DNA of 64,000 nucleotides from Actinomucor elegans (GCA_026027325.1 JAMSLZ010000011.1:310001-374000); one strand, 5' to 3'; positions 42,051 through 55,905 are shown, numbered from the stretch's first letter. Notes: generated by a model from the letters alone, not told the origin. Numbers and translations are program-made.

Positions 42051-45000
42051 GCTTGGTTGCACTAAGTCTTATTGGGACTCAACTTTAAAGCCTCCAATTT
42101 AGCAATATTAGTTGAATGGGAATTGGCGTCATTGACTTATATAGTGGAGCTGTGTTCAGTCCCCCCGAGAACTACTGGCTTTAGAATGAAATCAAGCTAA
42201 AGGGTATCTTTTGTATTTCATATTCAGAATGTTACCTGAAGAGCGAGAATCCTCATCACTGGTGAAACACATCGACATTTATAATGAAAAACAATGAGGC
42301 TTGTCTCAAAGAAATATGGCCTTTCAAGTTATATCATACTGCGCGGCCCAAAGGATTTATATGAATGAAAGGCGGTAAACACCAACTTTTTGTCCAAAAT
42401 AATAGTCCATAAATATTAATATTATATAAATCGGGTGAGGGGAACATAACCTCTGTGCAAGTAACCTTATTACTAGCTATATCCAGTTGTTTTAGCAGTA
42501 TATAGTATTACGGCAGAAAGTAATACTAACAATTTAGTTACAAGTACAGTCTATCCTTCGGTTTACTCGGTTGCCGTATTTTCCATCCACTAGAGCGAAC
42601 AAGGCCCAGACTTATTATGTCAGAACCTCACGGCGCGCTAATGACTCTTTCTCAGTACTATATCCTTTTAATCAACGTTGCAAATCCAGAACTTTTTAGC
42701 ATTGAAAGTAAAGTAATGCTTTCTTTGAACGGGTAACCCACATGTAAGTTAGGCTTACACGATCTATTTTAAGATTACGAATGGGACTTGGAAATATACA
42801 AAAGATAGACAGTATATAGCTTATATTCACCTTGAACCGAGTCCATAAAGATAGGTTTATTTTGACTACCATAGCCTTTGATACTAATATAAGTTTTCTT
42901 GCTCTAAAGAAAAACTAGTCTGCTATCTACTGCCATCAGCAAAACACGTAGTACACCAGAACAGATACAGCGACTCGTGTACTAAATACCGCAGGGATAG
43001 TATTCCTTTATATCATGATAATACTTCACCCGCCGTTATCGCTTTATTCTCTCTTACTCTTTCTTTTTTGAAAGGCAGATAATTTGTTATCACAGCCTGA
43101 AAAAAAGATAAGATAAGGTTTTGTATGTACTTCATTATGTATAGAGTTCTATATATCAAATATACAAGTAAACTTGGAATATATCGATAATAGCGTCGTA
43201 CTATATAGTCATATGTACGCGTTTACTTAGCAAAGGGTGAAAGTTCATACCGGTGAAATGGGGGGTAGGTTATTATAGCTTCTTTTCGGTCTTTGTCATT
43301 TGGAATGTTTCTTGTCTTTTAAATAATAGTCATAAGCTCTATAAACGTGATTTAATAAGCAATCTATCGAAACGAATCTACAGCTTTTCTAATATAATTT
43401 TATTAACTACTTGTTCATAAGTGATATATTACGTATTGGTAAGAATTTTTTCGTTGAAAGCGGAGCAGAATCGTTATATATTTATGACTACATGTCCAAC
43501 GTCAAAAAGAGATTATAGATACTATAAGTAGATTGGGACTAATCATAAGGTGGTACGAACGTATAAAGCGCATTCAATGTACAACAAACTCAAATAGATC
43601 ACAGACCTTATCATCATTAACAATTTCATAAAATACGATAATACTATTCATGTAGCTTTTAACAAATTTACTAAAGTGAGCAAAATAAACTGCTTGTATG
43701 TGCCACTAAATTACATCTTTTCTCATTGGTTGTCGGTACGTAAATACGATTCACCTAATGGTTATAAGATTTTACCTATATAAATAAAGGACGTGGATGA
43801 AGCAATAGTTTTTGTGCAAGATATAAAAACAAGCGCTGCATTCTGAGTAGCTTATCTGCCATACTTGTTAGTTAACGTGATGGTGATTAAAGGCTGATGA
43901 AACTCAAGCGCGGTATTTGGAACGGAGGTTATTACGATACTTATCCAATCAAATCATTAAATACGTTCTACTAAAGAAAACTGGGATACATCGATTATAC
44001 TTGAGATATGCGTAGAAAAAACCGGTTTGTTCTCAACTAATCAAGTCACATAGCTTTTGAATGGCGTAAACAGGGGCTAGGAGAACGTATTTTGATGTTC
44101 GGAAACTGAAATGACTATTATGTTATTAGATATGCGTGCCAGCCGTAACTAACCTTCATCAATTAAAAGAAATCAATGATTTCGGACAAAATGCAAATTC
44201 TAAAGAAATAATTTCTAAACATAATTGTACATTCGAAGAAGCAGGTGCTAAAGATTAATAAACATTGACAGGCGGAGAGTAAAACAGTGATCATGCTACT
44301 GTGTAAAATCTCTAACTGTATCTAATCATAATCAACAGAGATAAGTCAATGACTTCTGGCACCTAAATATATTCTTTCTGCTGAGAAAGCTTTCGTAATT
44401 ATAATTCCTATATTAGTAGAATCAAATCTAGAAGTTGATATACTTGGCATTCGGAGATCGAATCAATGATTATGCCACTGTATACTATTTCAAACTGTAT
44501 CGTCACAATAAACCGAGTTAGGTCAATGATTCCTGGAAGAAATGTAAGAACAAAAACAAGCTTTTTTTCCCTAACGAGCAGTTGTTTCAAGATGATACAA
44601 TAGTCCAATTAGGAACTAGAGGCTGATAAGATTTGGTAGCGGAGATTGAAGTTGTAATCTTGATACTGAGTAACGTTTCAAATCATATTGATCATGAGTT
44701 TCAGGCAAAATGTAGATCGAAATGAACTCTTTATAATAAACTATTTTCACAATTATATCATAATTCAACTAAAGGATAAAGGACTTTAAATATATTACAT
44801 TATTGATTTGATCTGATTACTTAGAAGAAAAAACCAAGAAGATTTTATTGTAAAAAAAGAAAAAAGCACATATCATTATAAAGGATATATTTGATATGGG
44901 TAAAAGAAAGTATAAATAATGGAATTTTTTATAAACAAAAAAAATTACGAGAGAGTAGGTTATAGAAAGTAAACAGGTTGATGGAGGATGAAGTAGAGGA

Positions 45001-45165
45001 AATAAAAAAAATACAAGAGTATGGAAAAAGCATACATATAAAATATAATAAAAGCTATTTTACAAACCAGCAATTAAGTAAAGAAAAGAGAAAGATATAA
45101 AGTATTTAAAAGTTGGAAAAAAAAAAGTGGGGAATCATCGTTAGATAGTTTTTGTGTCTTTTTTT
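42051..45165. other. 3.1-kb region between transporter paralogues
   Basis: No gene supported. The part at about 43885-44715 consists of degenerate tandem units (separate entry). A 40-codon open stretch at 42619-42738 was judged chance. Confidence 0.45.
43885..44715. repeat. Degenerate tandem repeat, units about 170-200 bp
   Basis: Units at about 44249-44363, 44424-44539 and 44618-44712 share CGGAGA..(C)AATGATTATGCCACTGT..TTTCAAACTGTATC..GTCAATGA-T-CTGG in the same order. Weaker copies lie at about 43889-43965 and 44110-44193. Non-coding, old. Confidence 0.6.
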
Positions 45166-46828
45166 TTACTTGGAGACCTCAACATGAGCGAATTGTTGCT
45201 TGGTCTTTTCGTTGATATCACTGTTTTCGCTAGTGCTGGCACCATCGGCAATGACATTCTCAGCATCACTCTTTTCCTTGCGACCATGATCATCAAGATC
45301 TTTACCAGTGGTTTCGCGCATAAAGAAGAGGAAAAAGAAGAAACCAACAGCGTTGATAACGACAAAGACGATGAAACTGTAAACACCGAGAGCAGAGTTC
45401 ATCTTGGGCCAGATAGTGTTGATAATAAAGTTGAACATCCAGTTGGAACAACTACCAAGAGCAGAACCAGAGGCAAGAGCGTGCATGGGCAAAAGTTCGG
45501 GAGCAATCAACCAGGGAACAATACCACAACCAGTAGCATAAGTACCAGTGAAAATAACAGCAGCAGCAATGGCCAAACCACCAATACCTTGCTCACCGTT
45601 GGGACCCTTCAAAGCAGAACCAAGGACCATCATGACAGAAGAAATGGTCATACCAGCAGTGGATACCAACATGTAACCCTTACGACCGACCTTGTGCATA
45701 GTAATGGAGGCGATAGCAGTAGCAGCAATCTTGACACCAGCATCAGCAAGAGAAATCCTCTTTGCTAATTCAGCATCACCAAAGATAGTAGTGAAGAAAC
45801 CGACAGAGTAAACCGACATAGGACCAATACCACCAATTTGGTTATAAGCTTGGATGACCATGACAACAAAAGCGTTCCAGGTAATACTACGATCCTTGCA
45901 AGAGAGAATATCCCAAATGGAGAATTGCTTGGTAGCATTATCGATTTCACGTTGACGAGCAGCAAGCAACATGGCAAACTCTTCCTCAACATCAGCGCCA
46001 GCACGGAGTTTTTGAAGAGTAGCGCAAGCTTCATCGTACTTCTTGTTAGCACAGAGACGGCGAGGACATTCAACAGCGACAAAGAACATGAGAGTCAATT
46101 GAATAGCGGCAACAGCAGTGGGAATAGCCCAAAGGAAACGCCAGACAGGAGCATAAGACATTTGCTTACCAGCGAGCTGAGTAGCCAAAATACCAATGTT
46201 CAAGAAGAATTCAAAGACGGAACCAAGAGCACCACGGCTTTTCTTGGTAGAAATTTCAGAAACATAAATGGCAACAGAAGAACCACTCATACCAGAAGCG
46301 AAACCGACAAGAGCACGACCAATAGCGTACATGGCAATGTTAATCGAAGTAGCAGAAAGGATACCACCAAGAATCATAAAGACACAAGAGATCATGATAT
46401 TATCGCGACGACCAAAACGAACATTAAGATATTTACTGGCAATACTACCAAAGAAACCGCCAATAGCGAATGAACCAACAGTATAACCCCTAAAGTAGGA
46501 TGATAAGTTAATTTGCATGTTAAACATTCATAGAGATATATAAATTACCAAGTAATAAAGTCCATGGGCAAACATCCGGGTAAAGCACCATCTTCAGTAC
46601 CAGGAAGACAGTTGTATGATCCGTCAGGATTGATAACACCCATAATAATCTTTTGAGGCATATTAGGAACACCTAATGAAAAAAATGTTAACTCAAGAAG
46701 ATTGGATTGATCAAACAGCACTTACTGATATGCCAACCGATATTAAAACCGGAAAGAGCGGCAATAACAGCACAAGCTGTCATGAACAAAGGAAAGCCCA
46801 TATCTTGAGACTTTTGTTGTGTCGACAT
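45166..46828 (-). CDS. GLUT-like hexose transporter, paralogue B
   Basis: Exons 46828-46726, 46672-46549, 46489-45166 (516 aa). Same architecture and intron positions as paralogue A (first exons both 103 nt). Motifs: GFNIGWHIS, VRFGRRDN, VECPRRL, NQIGGIGPMSVYS in TM7, GCGIVPWLIAPELLP and RETTGKDLDD. The central cytosolic loop is nearly identical to that of A (CATLQKLRAGADVEEEFA). Codon use here is more biased to C-ending codons than in A, hinting at higher expression. It arose by tandem duplication; both copies point the same way. Confidence 0.93.
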
Positions 46829-48149
46829 GTTATTAAGTTTATGTGATATCGGTCTAGCTTGTTGGGGAGGTTTTTTTTTTATGTAAGAAGGAAGAAGAAG
46901 AGGTTAGGTATTAGAGAAGATTAGAGCTGGAGATGATATAAAGAAGAAAAGGAAATGATAAAGAAAGATCAAGATATTTATATGATTGCTTGGAGTCGAG
47001 TTACATTCTTAATCAAGTAAAGATTGATGTACCCCACAAAGATATGATTCGTTACCAAGTAGTAACCTCGACTGAATAAGGATAGTGGAGTTTGAACTAT
47101 AACTTATCGCAGGTGGCTACTGCATTTGTTCTATTTAATCGCCATGTGTTTTCAAACGCAGTTTTAACTGTAAGAGGTCCCCTCAGTTTTTCCTTTTAGT
47201 AGGCGTCGTGTGAATTATACCGGTACTACACGTCTATTTCGATAAAAAGTCTTAATGAAATCAGTGCAAGATTCCCATGAGAACAAAGTATCACAAAGCA
47301 AGTTTTTCCTTTTCCACTTTTACCTTGACGGTTCCATCGGCTTTCAGAACTAAAAGAGTTACTCAAGCCTAGTTTAAGGCCAACCACGAGTGAATTTAAT
47401 AATCCTAATCAATTAAAACTCCTAAGCGTCATGTATCAAGAAGTTTGATAACTCCAACTGACAACATTGTCACAAGCTGGATAGCTATTGATAATATACA
47501 AGGTATTTTTCACACATTATCTGCTAAAAGTTTCTTTATTATGCAGTTTCAGAAAAAAAAAAAAAAAAAAAAAAAACAGAAGGTACCCACTTCTGCGTAT
47601 GAAATAATTACGCTAGTGAACAGTCTAGCTAAAATAAAAAATTACATTGACATATAAAAGAAACGCAGCTACAGCTGGAATGGCTACATCATATTTGAAA
47701 CAATGTTACAACTCGGGCACTTGTATATTCAAAGATGATATACAAGCAAGCTATAGAATGAGATCTTCTAACACACTCTGTACATTGTGATGGTTAAGGT
47801 TCTTGTTTAGATTCTTTTTTTAGTGACCAAATATAGATTTATACTTGGTGTAATTCCCTCGCACATCATCACTAGTCACGCTCTGTGAGTGGACGAGATT
47901 CTCTTGATACCCTGTATTTTTAATATACAATGTGATTCGCAGTAGTCATACAAAGAAGCTTCATTGCTCTTATAATTGTTAGAAAACAACACTATTTTTC
48001 ATTTACCCACACTATATAGATGCTATATCATTCATACCCTTTCATTTTCCCCGCAGAAAATCCCATAACCTTAAAGACCCAACGATTTTACGTAAAAAGA
48101 TACTTCATAAGGCAATTGGCCCAAGAAGAGTGTATTATGATATAGTTTA
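46829..48149. other. Upstream region of transporter B
   Basis: Includes a purine-rich stretch (46890-46980), the conserved GTGGGG block (47024-47053) and an A24 tract (47553-47576). No gene. Confidence 0.5.
47024..47053 (-). promoter_or_regulatory. Conserved promoter block of transporter B with CreA/Mig1-like GTGGGG
   Basis: The coding strand reads AACGAATCATATC then TTTGTGGGGTACATCAAT, matching the block of transporter A at the same distance (203 nt) from the ATG. Confidence 0.6.
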
Positions 48150-49638
48150 TTATAACATAGTACTGAAATAAAAGGCCCATTGTGAAACCAATGTCATCAC
48201 CAATATGAGTATTGAAACACCAATCGTTGTGCGCCAATAAGGAGCAGAACCATTAGGCTGCCACTGTTGACGTCTTTTCTTCCAGACCTCATGCACATTC
48301 GCTATTTTTTCTTTACCATCAGGCGTCACTTTGATCATCAAGTAAGCATGATCACTAGCACTATAATCTCGATTGCCTATCCATTTCTGACGCACATCCA
48401 TACATCTTACCATCGTCCAATCCAATTTTGCCTTGAATAAACCAAAGTAATCTGCATTATGAAATGTAATCTCGTCTGGATCCCATGGATCGTAAAAGCC
48501 AGGGTTACGTGCCTGCTCTAATGTTTGACTGTCAAATCCACTGACTAATTCGAATAGCCGCAGTGAACCAAGCACACGCCAAATCAATCTGATAGCACGG
48601 ATCGGGGCCATGCAAAATGGAAAGCCTGCACTCGCCAAACGAAGATTGTATTGGTGTTGTGGATCGCGATAAATTGCCATAACGTGGCGGTCAAACCAAT
48701 TACTTTCTGTGTCCCCAAGAGACATGATTCGGTATCGATCTTTGGCATACTTGGGCGAAAGACGTACAATGGAATGGGCCATCGTATTCAAGTCTCCTCC
48801 AATGATCTGATGGGGGTAGTCTTTAGCAATCGAAGCTGCGTCTTGGAATATATCAGAAATGTTATGAATGCGGCCAATGATACCAGTAAACACCTAGATA
48901 AAATGATTTCAATCTAACAAGCTGCTTTCCAATCCATTCGTAGTTTTACCTCTAAGTGCACTGAATAACAAACAATAGGTGGCAAGGAGGGGGCATGGAC
49001 TGTGCCTACTAGCACATATCGTCTAATTATACGCTGTTAATATTTAAGTCTATTCTTTTCGCTTTTTCACTTACTCTCCTCTTCTCGGCTCGTTCAGTTT
49101 GCTGCCATCATTATTCCAATCATACGCGTTCTTCCTATGTTTCAATACCCTGAAATCAATATCATATTTCGATAAAATAGCATTGCCGTGGACTCCCCCT
49201 CCCTATATATTAGAAATCCATCAGACACGATGATGAAAACGACCGACAAAAAGAGCTTACAGCATCTCTCAGTTTTCGAATGGGACTGTCAAGTTCTTCA
49301 AATTCGCAGACAAATCCGCCTAAAAGCTCAAGTGACTTGCATAATTCCTGCATATGGTCTCGGTTGCCTGAACGTTTACAAAATACATCTACTTCTTGTA
49401 ATATTATAACATCTGGATCAAGATCTTGAATAATTTTGATAATTGCCTCGGATTCTATATGATTCATGATTAATTTAACCGAGATTTTAGCAATTTGAGA
49501 GCCAAATAGGTTACCATAATTGCGCTCGATGTTCCACTGTAACACTTTAAGGGATTCGTGGACTGCAACTGGCTTATTGGTTCTATAATCGTGAATAACA
49601 AGTTCACCAGGAGATGGTAAATGTATTTCGCTACTCAT
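48150..49638 (-). CDS. Endonuclease/exonuclease/phosphatase-fold protein with C-terminal membrane anchor
   Basis: Exons 49638-49261, 49202-49075, 49022-48950, 48893-48150 (440 aa). EEP catalytic residues are visible in order: N36 (LQWNIERN), E83 (ILQEVD), His in CYSVHLE (about 191), D227/N229 (GGDLNTMAH), and D374-H375 (SASDHAY). Such enzymes cleave phosphodiester or phosphomonoester bonds using Mg2+. The set includes AP endonucleases, deadenylases, sphingomyelinases and inositol phosphatases. A hydrophobic segment at about 415-438 ends the protein, so it looks tail-anchored with a cytosolic catalytic domain. A lipid-phosphodiester substrate is possible, but this is inference. Confidence 0.85.
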
Positions 49639-50751
49639 TCTCTCACTCTTTTTGCTCTTTTATTGAGTAGTACGCGTGAAATAAGGTAAAAATGGTCCAG
49701 AAAATTTTTTATAAAATAGGTCGCACTTAAAGCGGGGTTTTATTTTATTCATATTGTTTTATCCTTTTGCATTATGCTTTTTTTTTTGCATGTATAGATG
49801 TCATTTTTAATTCTTACAATGTGATTTAAGCAAGTTTCCTTCCTGTTCAGGTATATTTCTGTGATTTTGTTGTGATTTTTTTCCGTATAAAACATTCAAG
49901 CTATCAGTACAAAGCTAAATATCCATTATTGAATGGTTACATATGCTTGGCTTGGTACTTTTATAAACAATTTAATATAATATATTTAATTATTTTATTT
50001 TTTTTAAAAAAAAGCAAGCGAATCTAATGTAAGCTTTTCTAAGATGTCTTGAACAATTTAGGCTTATTGGCTTTGCAATGTGTGTACCAAAGTAAATTAG
50101 GTCAGGGAAGGTCCAAGACCTTGTTCCTGAATTGTTAATTCTCCGATATCCAATGGTGGCAAAAGAATGGGCTTTTAAAAGAATTTTAATTTTGATCTCT
50201 TTACTATTTCATCGGGTTTTTGAGCAGGTGTACCATAAAGCCAAATTTCGATATTTGAGAATCTTTTTACAAGATACAAATAATATTTTAGAGAAATAGT
50301 TTATAATTTATGTAATATTTTCATTTTTAAAGGTATCTACATATATATACTTTTTTTTGTACATCTTTGTTTAATATAAAAATATTTGTTGATGACCACA
50401 TAAATGGAATTCAAGAATTGAAAGCAATTCATAGCTTTGGATAAGAAAAACTACATTGCACTTACATCATTCGATTGAAAATAAAATCCTAAATAGATTA
50501 TATCGACATATTTTGCGTCTATGCATAACTTTTTACTACTCAGAAATCTTGTTGGTGAAAAGAATCACACACGTTACCAGCGTGAAGGATTGTATTTTTC
50601 GGCTTGTAAGATGAATCATATGTACATTTTGGTATAGTTTATGGTCATAAAAACATAGAATCTATATATAGAAGCCCATATAATAACCCCAGATACAACA
50701 ATACTCTTTTTTGCTTAAACACGTCTTTATTAATCTTTTTATACATTTCGT
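49639..50751. other. 1.1-kb AT-rich intergenic stretch
   Basis: No gene. A T8-A8 block lies at 49998-50013. Confidence 0.5.
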
Positions 50752-51731
<980 letters not shown>

Positions 51732-52976
51732 ACTTTTGGAAATAGGAAAAAAGGGCCAACAAGGAACACAAAAAAGGTTTAAATGCACAAAGTGACTGGT
51801 TTTATGATGGCCTATGAGCTTGAATGGCGCGACAAAGTGTAGGCTTCCTAAAGTTTTAACTTCCCAATGCACTTTACTTTATAAAGGTTTTAATAGATGT
51901 AGTCGCTTATTCTGAGCATAGAAAATTAGCCAGATGTGACATTAAACGAGGATCAGTGGCAAGATCTACAGATCTACAGACCTATTGATCTAGTTATATG
52001 AGTACATATAATTGAGTAATGCGCGTTAATAGCAAGATAATTGTAAAGTAAAAGTTCTAGCTAATTTAAAAGTTCGTTCTGAACATACATTGATAAATAG
52101 ATGTGGTTTTGACCGAGATCGGTCGAGAGATCTAGAGATGGAGGAATTGGAATGCAGAAAAAAATCCCAAAAAAATACCCTTAAGTCCAATTTTCTATTA
52201 TTTGCAAAGTATTTTATAAAAATAATATTTTAACAAGGTGCATTTAGTATATGTAAGAGTGCGTATATAATTTTTCATTATATTTTATATCTTGCAAAGT
52301 ACAAGAACTATGGGCGCTTTTTTTTCTTAAAAAAAAAGTAGGTCTAAGGGTATATTTTGAAATTTTTATTCTCTCTATTCTCTCGACCGATTCTGCCTTA
52401 ATCTCGCATCTGATTGCTATGACATGTTCAAAAAGAGACATTATATCTATCAGGACCACTGTTTGATTAGAGTACTATGGGTATAGCGTATTTCAACAAT
52501 AATTGACTATATAATAGTCTATATATCCCTCAATCAATCTCAACTAAATATCCCATTTAATTAGCAAGTTCATACAAAATGGGCATCTGTAACTGAAATA
52601 TAGACTGAATAGGCAGTGAGCCAAAGGATGAGGGGGAAAATAAATCCATCTTAAAATTGAAGAATAAGTAAGATTTTATTTATTCGACTTAACCGATACG
52701 AATCCCAGAACAAAAACTATTCGAAAAAAAAAAGGTAGCAATGGGAACTAGTGTGTATTATTGCATCAAAGACCTGTATTCCAGAAATCTCTGAAATTTA
52801 TACTAAACGCGTATCTTATTACAAGTAAGCTTACCGTTGCTTCTCACGAGTTATTCAGTACAATGCGGTATATTTCCCTTGAAAAGGAAGACTTTTAGTT
52901 CAAAAAAAAAAAATTAGCTCTGGATTTTTAATAGATATTTATTAAATAGTGTCCTTTCATGCCAGATTTTGAAGAT
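51732..52976. other. Intergenic region between BUD32 and gamma-tubulin
   Basis: No gene. It contains a T8-CTT-A9 block (52318-52337) and a piece (52383-52475) related to 62637-62730. The reading frame at 51636-51872 is only the shadow of BUD32 exon 1. Confidence 0.45.
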
Positions 52977-54631
52977 CTATGTTGTGTCCATTGAAGCTTC
53001 TTTCATACCCTATCAATAAAAGAATGATGAATAATTTACAAATCGGATAAAAGATTGGACGGACTCACATAATTCACGTATTCAGGTGTTTCGCAAGCTT
53101 CGTATTCATTAATCAATTCTTGCACTACGTTTCGAGAATCATCAAACTCATCCAGATCATCAGCAAAAGTGGCATATTTTCTATACTGTTCCAAGAATGC
53201 GTTACGTTTCCTTAATTTATCGTATTGATCACATGTACGCTTGAACAATGAGGCAATACTTGTATGGTTAGCAAGCATCAACCCACTAACGCGATGCGGT
53301 GTCTGTACATAGGGCGACTTCTTTGATAATGCCACTTGAATACTAGCAGGTCCCCAAGGTATAAACGATGCTAAACGTCTTTCGCGAATACGTAAAAGCG
53401 ACTTGTGTACATCGGTAGGGTCTGCTTCACCCTGAATGATATCCAATACAGAAATGTAACAACTGCGTTTAGATGGTACAGTAGATACCATACGGTTCTT
53501 TGGTTGTAGTAAACGTCTCATCACATCCAATACAGTTGTTTTACGGATTGACTTGGCCTAGAAACCATATGTTGTAAAATCCATCTAGTCCTCGCTCAAT
53601 GTGTAGGTTTGGTCTTACCTTTTCTACTTGCTCGCTTGAGAATGGTGTATATGCTGTAGTTAAGAAATGACATCGAGGCGTTGGTATTAACGATGCCACA
53701 ATGCCTACCAGGTCATTGTTCATGTAACCAGGGTATCTCAGCGTAGTTGTGCTTGCAGACATGACTGTGGATACCAACTGGTTTGTCTGTTCGAAAGTTG
53801 GCTGTTGTATATGTAATCGATCTGTAGCAATTCGTGACAGGGCCGCGTTATCCAACACAACTACACTGTCTGCATTATTTGTCAATCGCTTCAATGCCAG
53901 CATGCTGTTATAGGGCTGTACCACAGTATCAGATACCTCTTCTGAGTTTGGGAATACCGAATAGGTCTGAATTAGCTTCTTGGGATAACGATCGTTTAAC
54001 CGTTCTAACAAAAAGGAACCAAGGCCGGAACCAGTACCGCCTGCGATAGAATGAAGCAACATAAAACCTTCCAATGAATCGCTGTTATCTGCTTCTCTGT
54101 CTACCATATCCATGATATCTTCAGACATTTTTTCACCTTGTGAATATCCGTTGGGCCATGTATTGCCTGCCCCTCCTCCGTCCTGTGAAGTGAATATGTT
54201 TTCGGGATTGTATAGGTTGGCAAAAGGCGATGCTTTAATGTTATTAATAACCTAACGTAGTGTCATTAGCAGTAATTCAGGTAATTGAGGCTATGGCTTT
54301 TACTCTGGGTTCAAGATCTAATAAAAGCGCGCGTGGAATATAGTGCTCATCGTCAGCCTACAAAAGCGTGATCAGCACATGGTGTTTATAAATAAAACCT
54401 TTATTTACTTGGTAAAAGAAGACATCCTTTCTATCGCCTCCTTCTGTTGCGTATTCTTCCAGAGTACCATCGTTACTGATACCATGCTCTGAACAGATTT
54501 GCTTCCAGAACTCACTACCAACTAAACCAGGTAGTTAGCAATCACTATTGAATAAGGATTTGTTCGTATATCACCGATTTACTTTGATTGCCACATTGGC
54601 CTGTTTGCAAAGTAATGATTTCACGCGGCAT
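52977..54631 (-). pseudogene. Gamma-tubulin gene with apparent 1-nt frameshift in exon 1
   Basis: Exons 54631-54584, 54521-54409, 54357-54304, 54251-53619, 53557-53069, 53009-52977. Gamma-tubulin features are clear: start [29 protein letters not shown], the [12 protein letters not shown]-binding loop and the C-terminal [13 protein letters not shown]. It nucleates microtubules within the gamma-TuRC at spindle poles. Every junction fits except exon 1: after ACA (codon 10) a single G is missing where GQCGNQ should be encoded (54599-54601, sequence ACAGCCAATGTGG). Exon 1 is therefore 48 nt where 49 are needed. With that base the protein would be 456 aa. The rest is intact, so a sequencing or assembly error is more likely than true loss of an essential gene. 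Confidence 0.85.
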
Positions 54632-55098
54632 TGATTTGATAAAAAAGAAAAGAAAAGCAACGCTTTATAATTCATCACGTCGCTTACACGGCTTTTGCAC
54701 CTTTTGAATAAACGCGTAAATTATTGGACGGCGGTGATTAAATAATAAAAATTTGACGCGGTTTTTGTACAATGAAAAAAATGGAGATAGACAAAACAAA
54801 ATAGTAATAACGTTTGTATAATGGGGCTTTTTATTGAAAATAACGTATTGAAACACGTATTTGCTGTTTAATTAACAGTATAGGTAAATCCACTACAAAT
54901 GACACTTGAAAAGAGTCGTTTATAGCTCTTAAAACAGGATTCTCACCTAAAAGCGCTGTTTCAATTAGAATACAATAAACTGCCAACACTTAGAAATTAC
55001 AATGCAAAGCGTTGTCTCTACCAATTTGTTTAGTTATCTTTCCAAGTACATATATGTCATATTTATTACCCATTTGTGGACCCAAATCCTAAGTCGGA
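54632..55098. other. Intergenic region upstream of gamma-tubulin
   Basis: No gene. AT-rich promoter region. Confidence 0.5.
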
Positions 55099-55905
55099 TC
55101 ATTGTACTTTGTGTAAAAACAAATCGACATAAGCAACATAGAAAGGACGAGGTTTGTACATAAAATAAATCATAAGCAGGACCAGCATACAACTGGCTAA
55201 GCGCTTGAGGGACTCGATCATTTCATTACACATCTTTTCTGCTTCTTTATAGTGATTGCTGTTGTCATACGTACTCAAAGAAGTTTTGGTAATAGCGATA
55301 GAATGACTATCTAGTAATAAAGTGTTGTTTTTGCTTTGGCAAGTAGAAATGCTGTTGTTCCGGGAAATAGGCATTAGGCCGCTGATTATAGAGCGCTTTA
55401 CGTTGCGGTTACTAAAGTTAGCTGCATCTTGTTATTTAGATTTTTACAAAGCTGAAGTGTACAGCATTCTTTTTATATCTTACCTTTCGAAAAAAATAAA
55501 GGAAAATAGTGCCATACACCAACATTTGGGAATTGTTTGCTAGTAGTCACGACTGGAGCGGATGCAATACCATAAAATAATTTTGTATAAGAAAGCTCTA
55601 TCAATAGCAAAGTGTATGTTAATAACGTTGTGTTTCTTTTATAAGCATATGCATATGTACGTAAATATAGTAGTTCATTTGTCCTTGAAGTCCATGATAG
55701 CCGAATTTTGACAAATATGCTTACCAAAGAGAACAGTAAGGTATACAATATGACTGTAGATATAATGAAAAAATTATTTAGTTTAACTATTTACAAGTGA
55801 ATGTCTAAGCGAAAGAAGTGCACCTTACAGTTGTAAAGCTAAATATACTTAGGGTTTGTGGTTATACCTTATTCTTTTCATCCATGAAAGGTAATGGCCT
55901 TGCAT
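55099..55905 (-). CDS. Orphan 169-aa protein with C-terminal membrane segment
   Basis: Exons 55905-55868, 55753-55725, 55597-55484, 55427-55099; four exons whose phases (2, 1, 1) all close, giving 169 aa. The first hydrophobic stretch is about residues 13-35 (HIVYLTVLFE). A hydrophilic Ser/Asn-rich middle follows, then a helical EAEKMCNEMIESLKRL. A membrane segment (ASCMLVLLMIYFMY) and a short tail (KPRPFYVAYVDLFLHKVQ) end the protein. The longest intron is 127 nt (55724-55598). No family was recognised; it might be an ER or nuclear-envelope regulator by shape only. Confidence 0.5.

Noticed and set aside
42619..42738. 40-codon ORF starting MSEPHGALMTL
   Set aside because: Isolated, no splice extension, no family resemblance.
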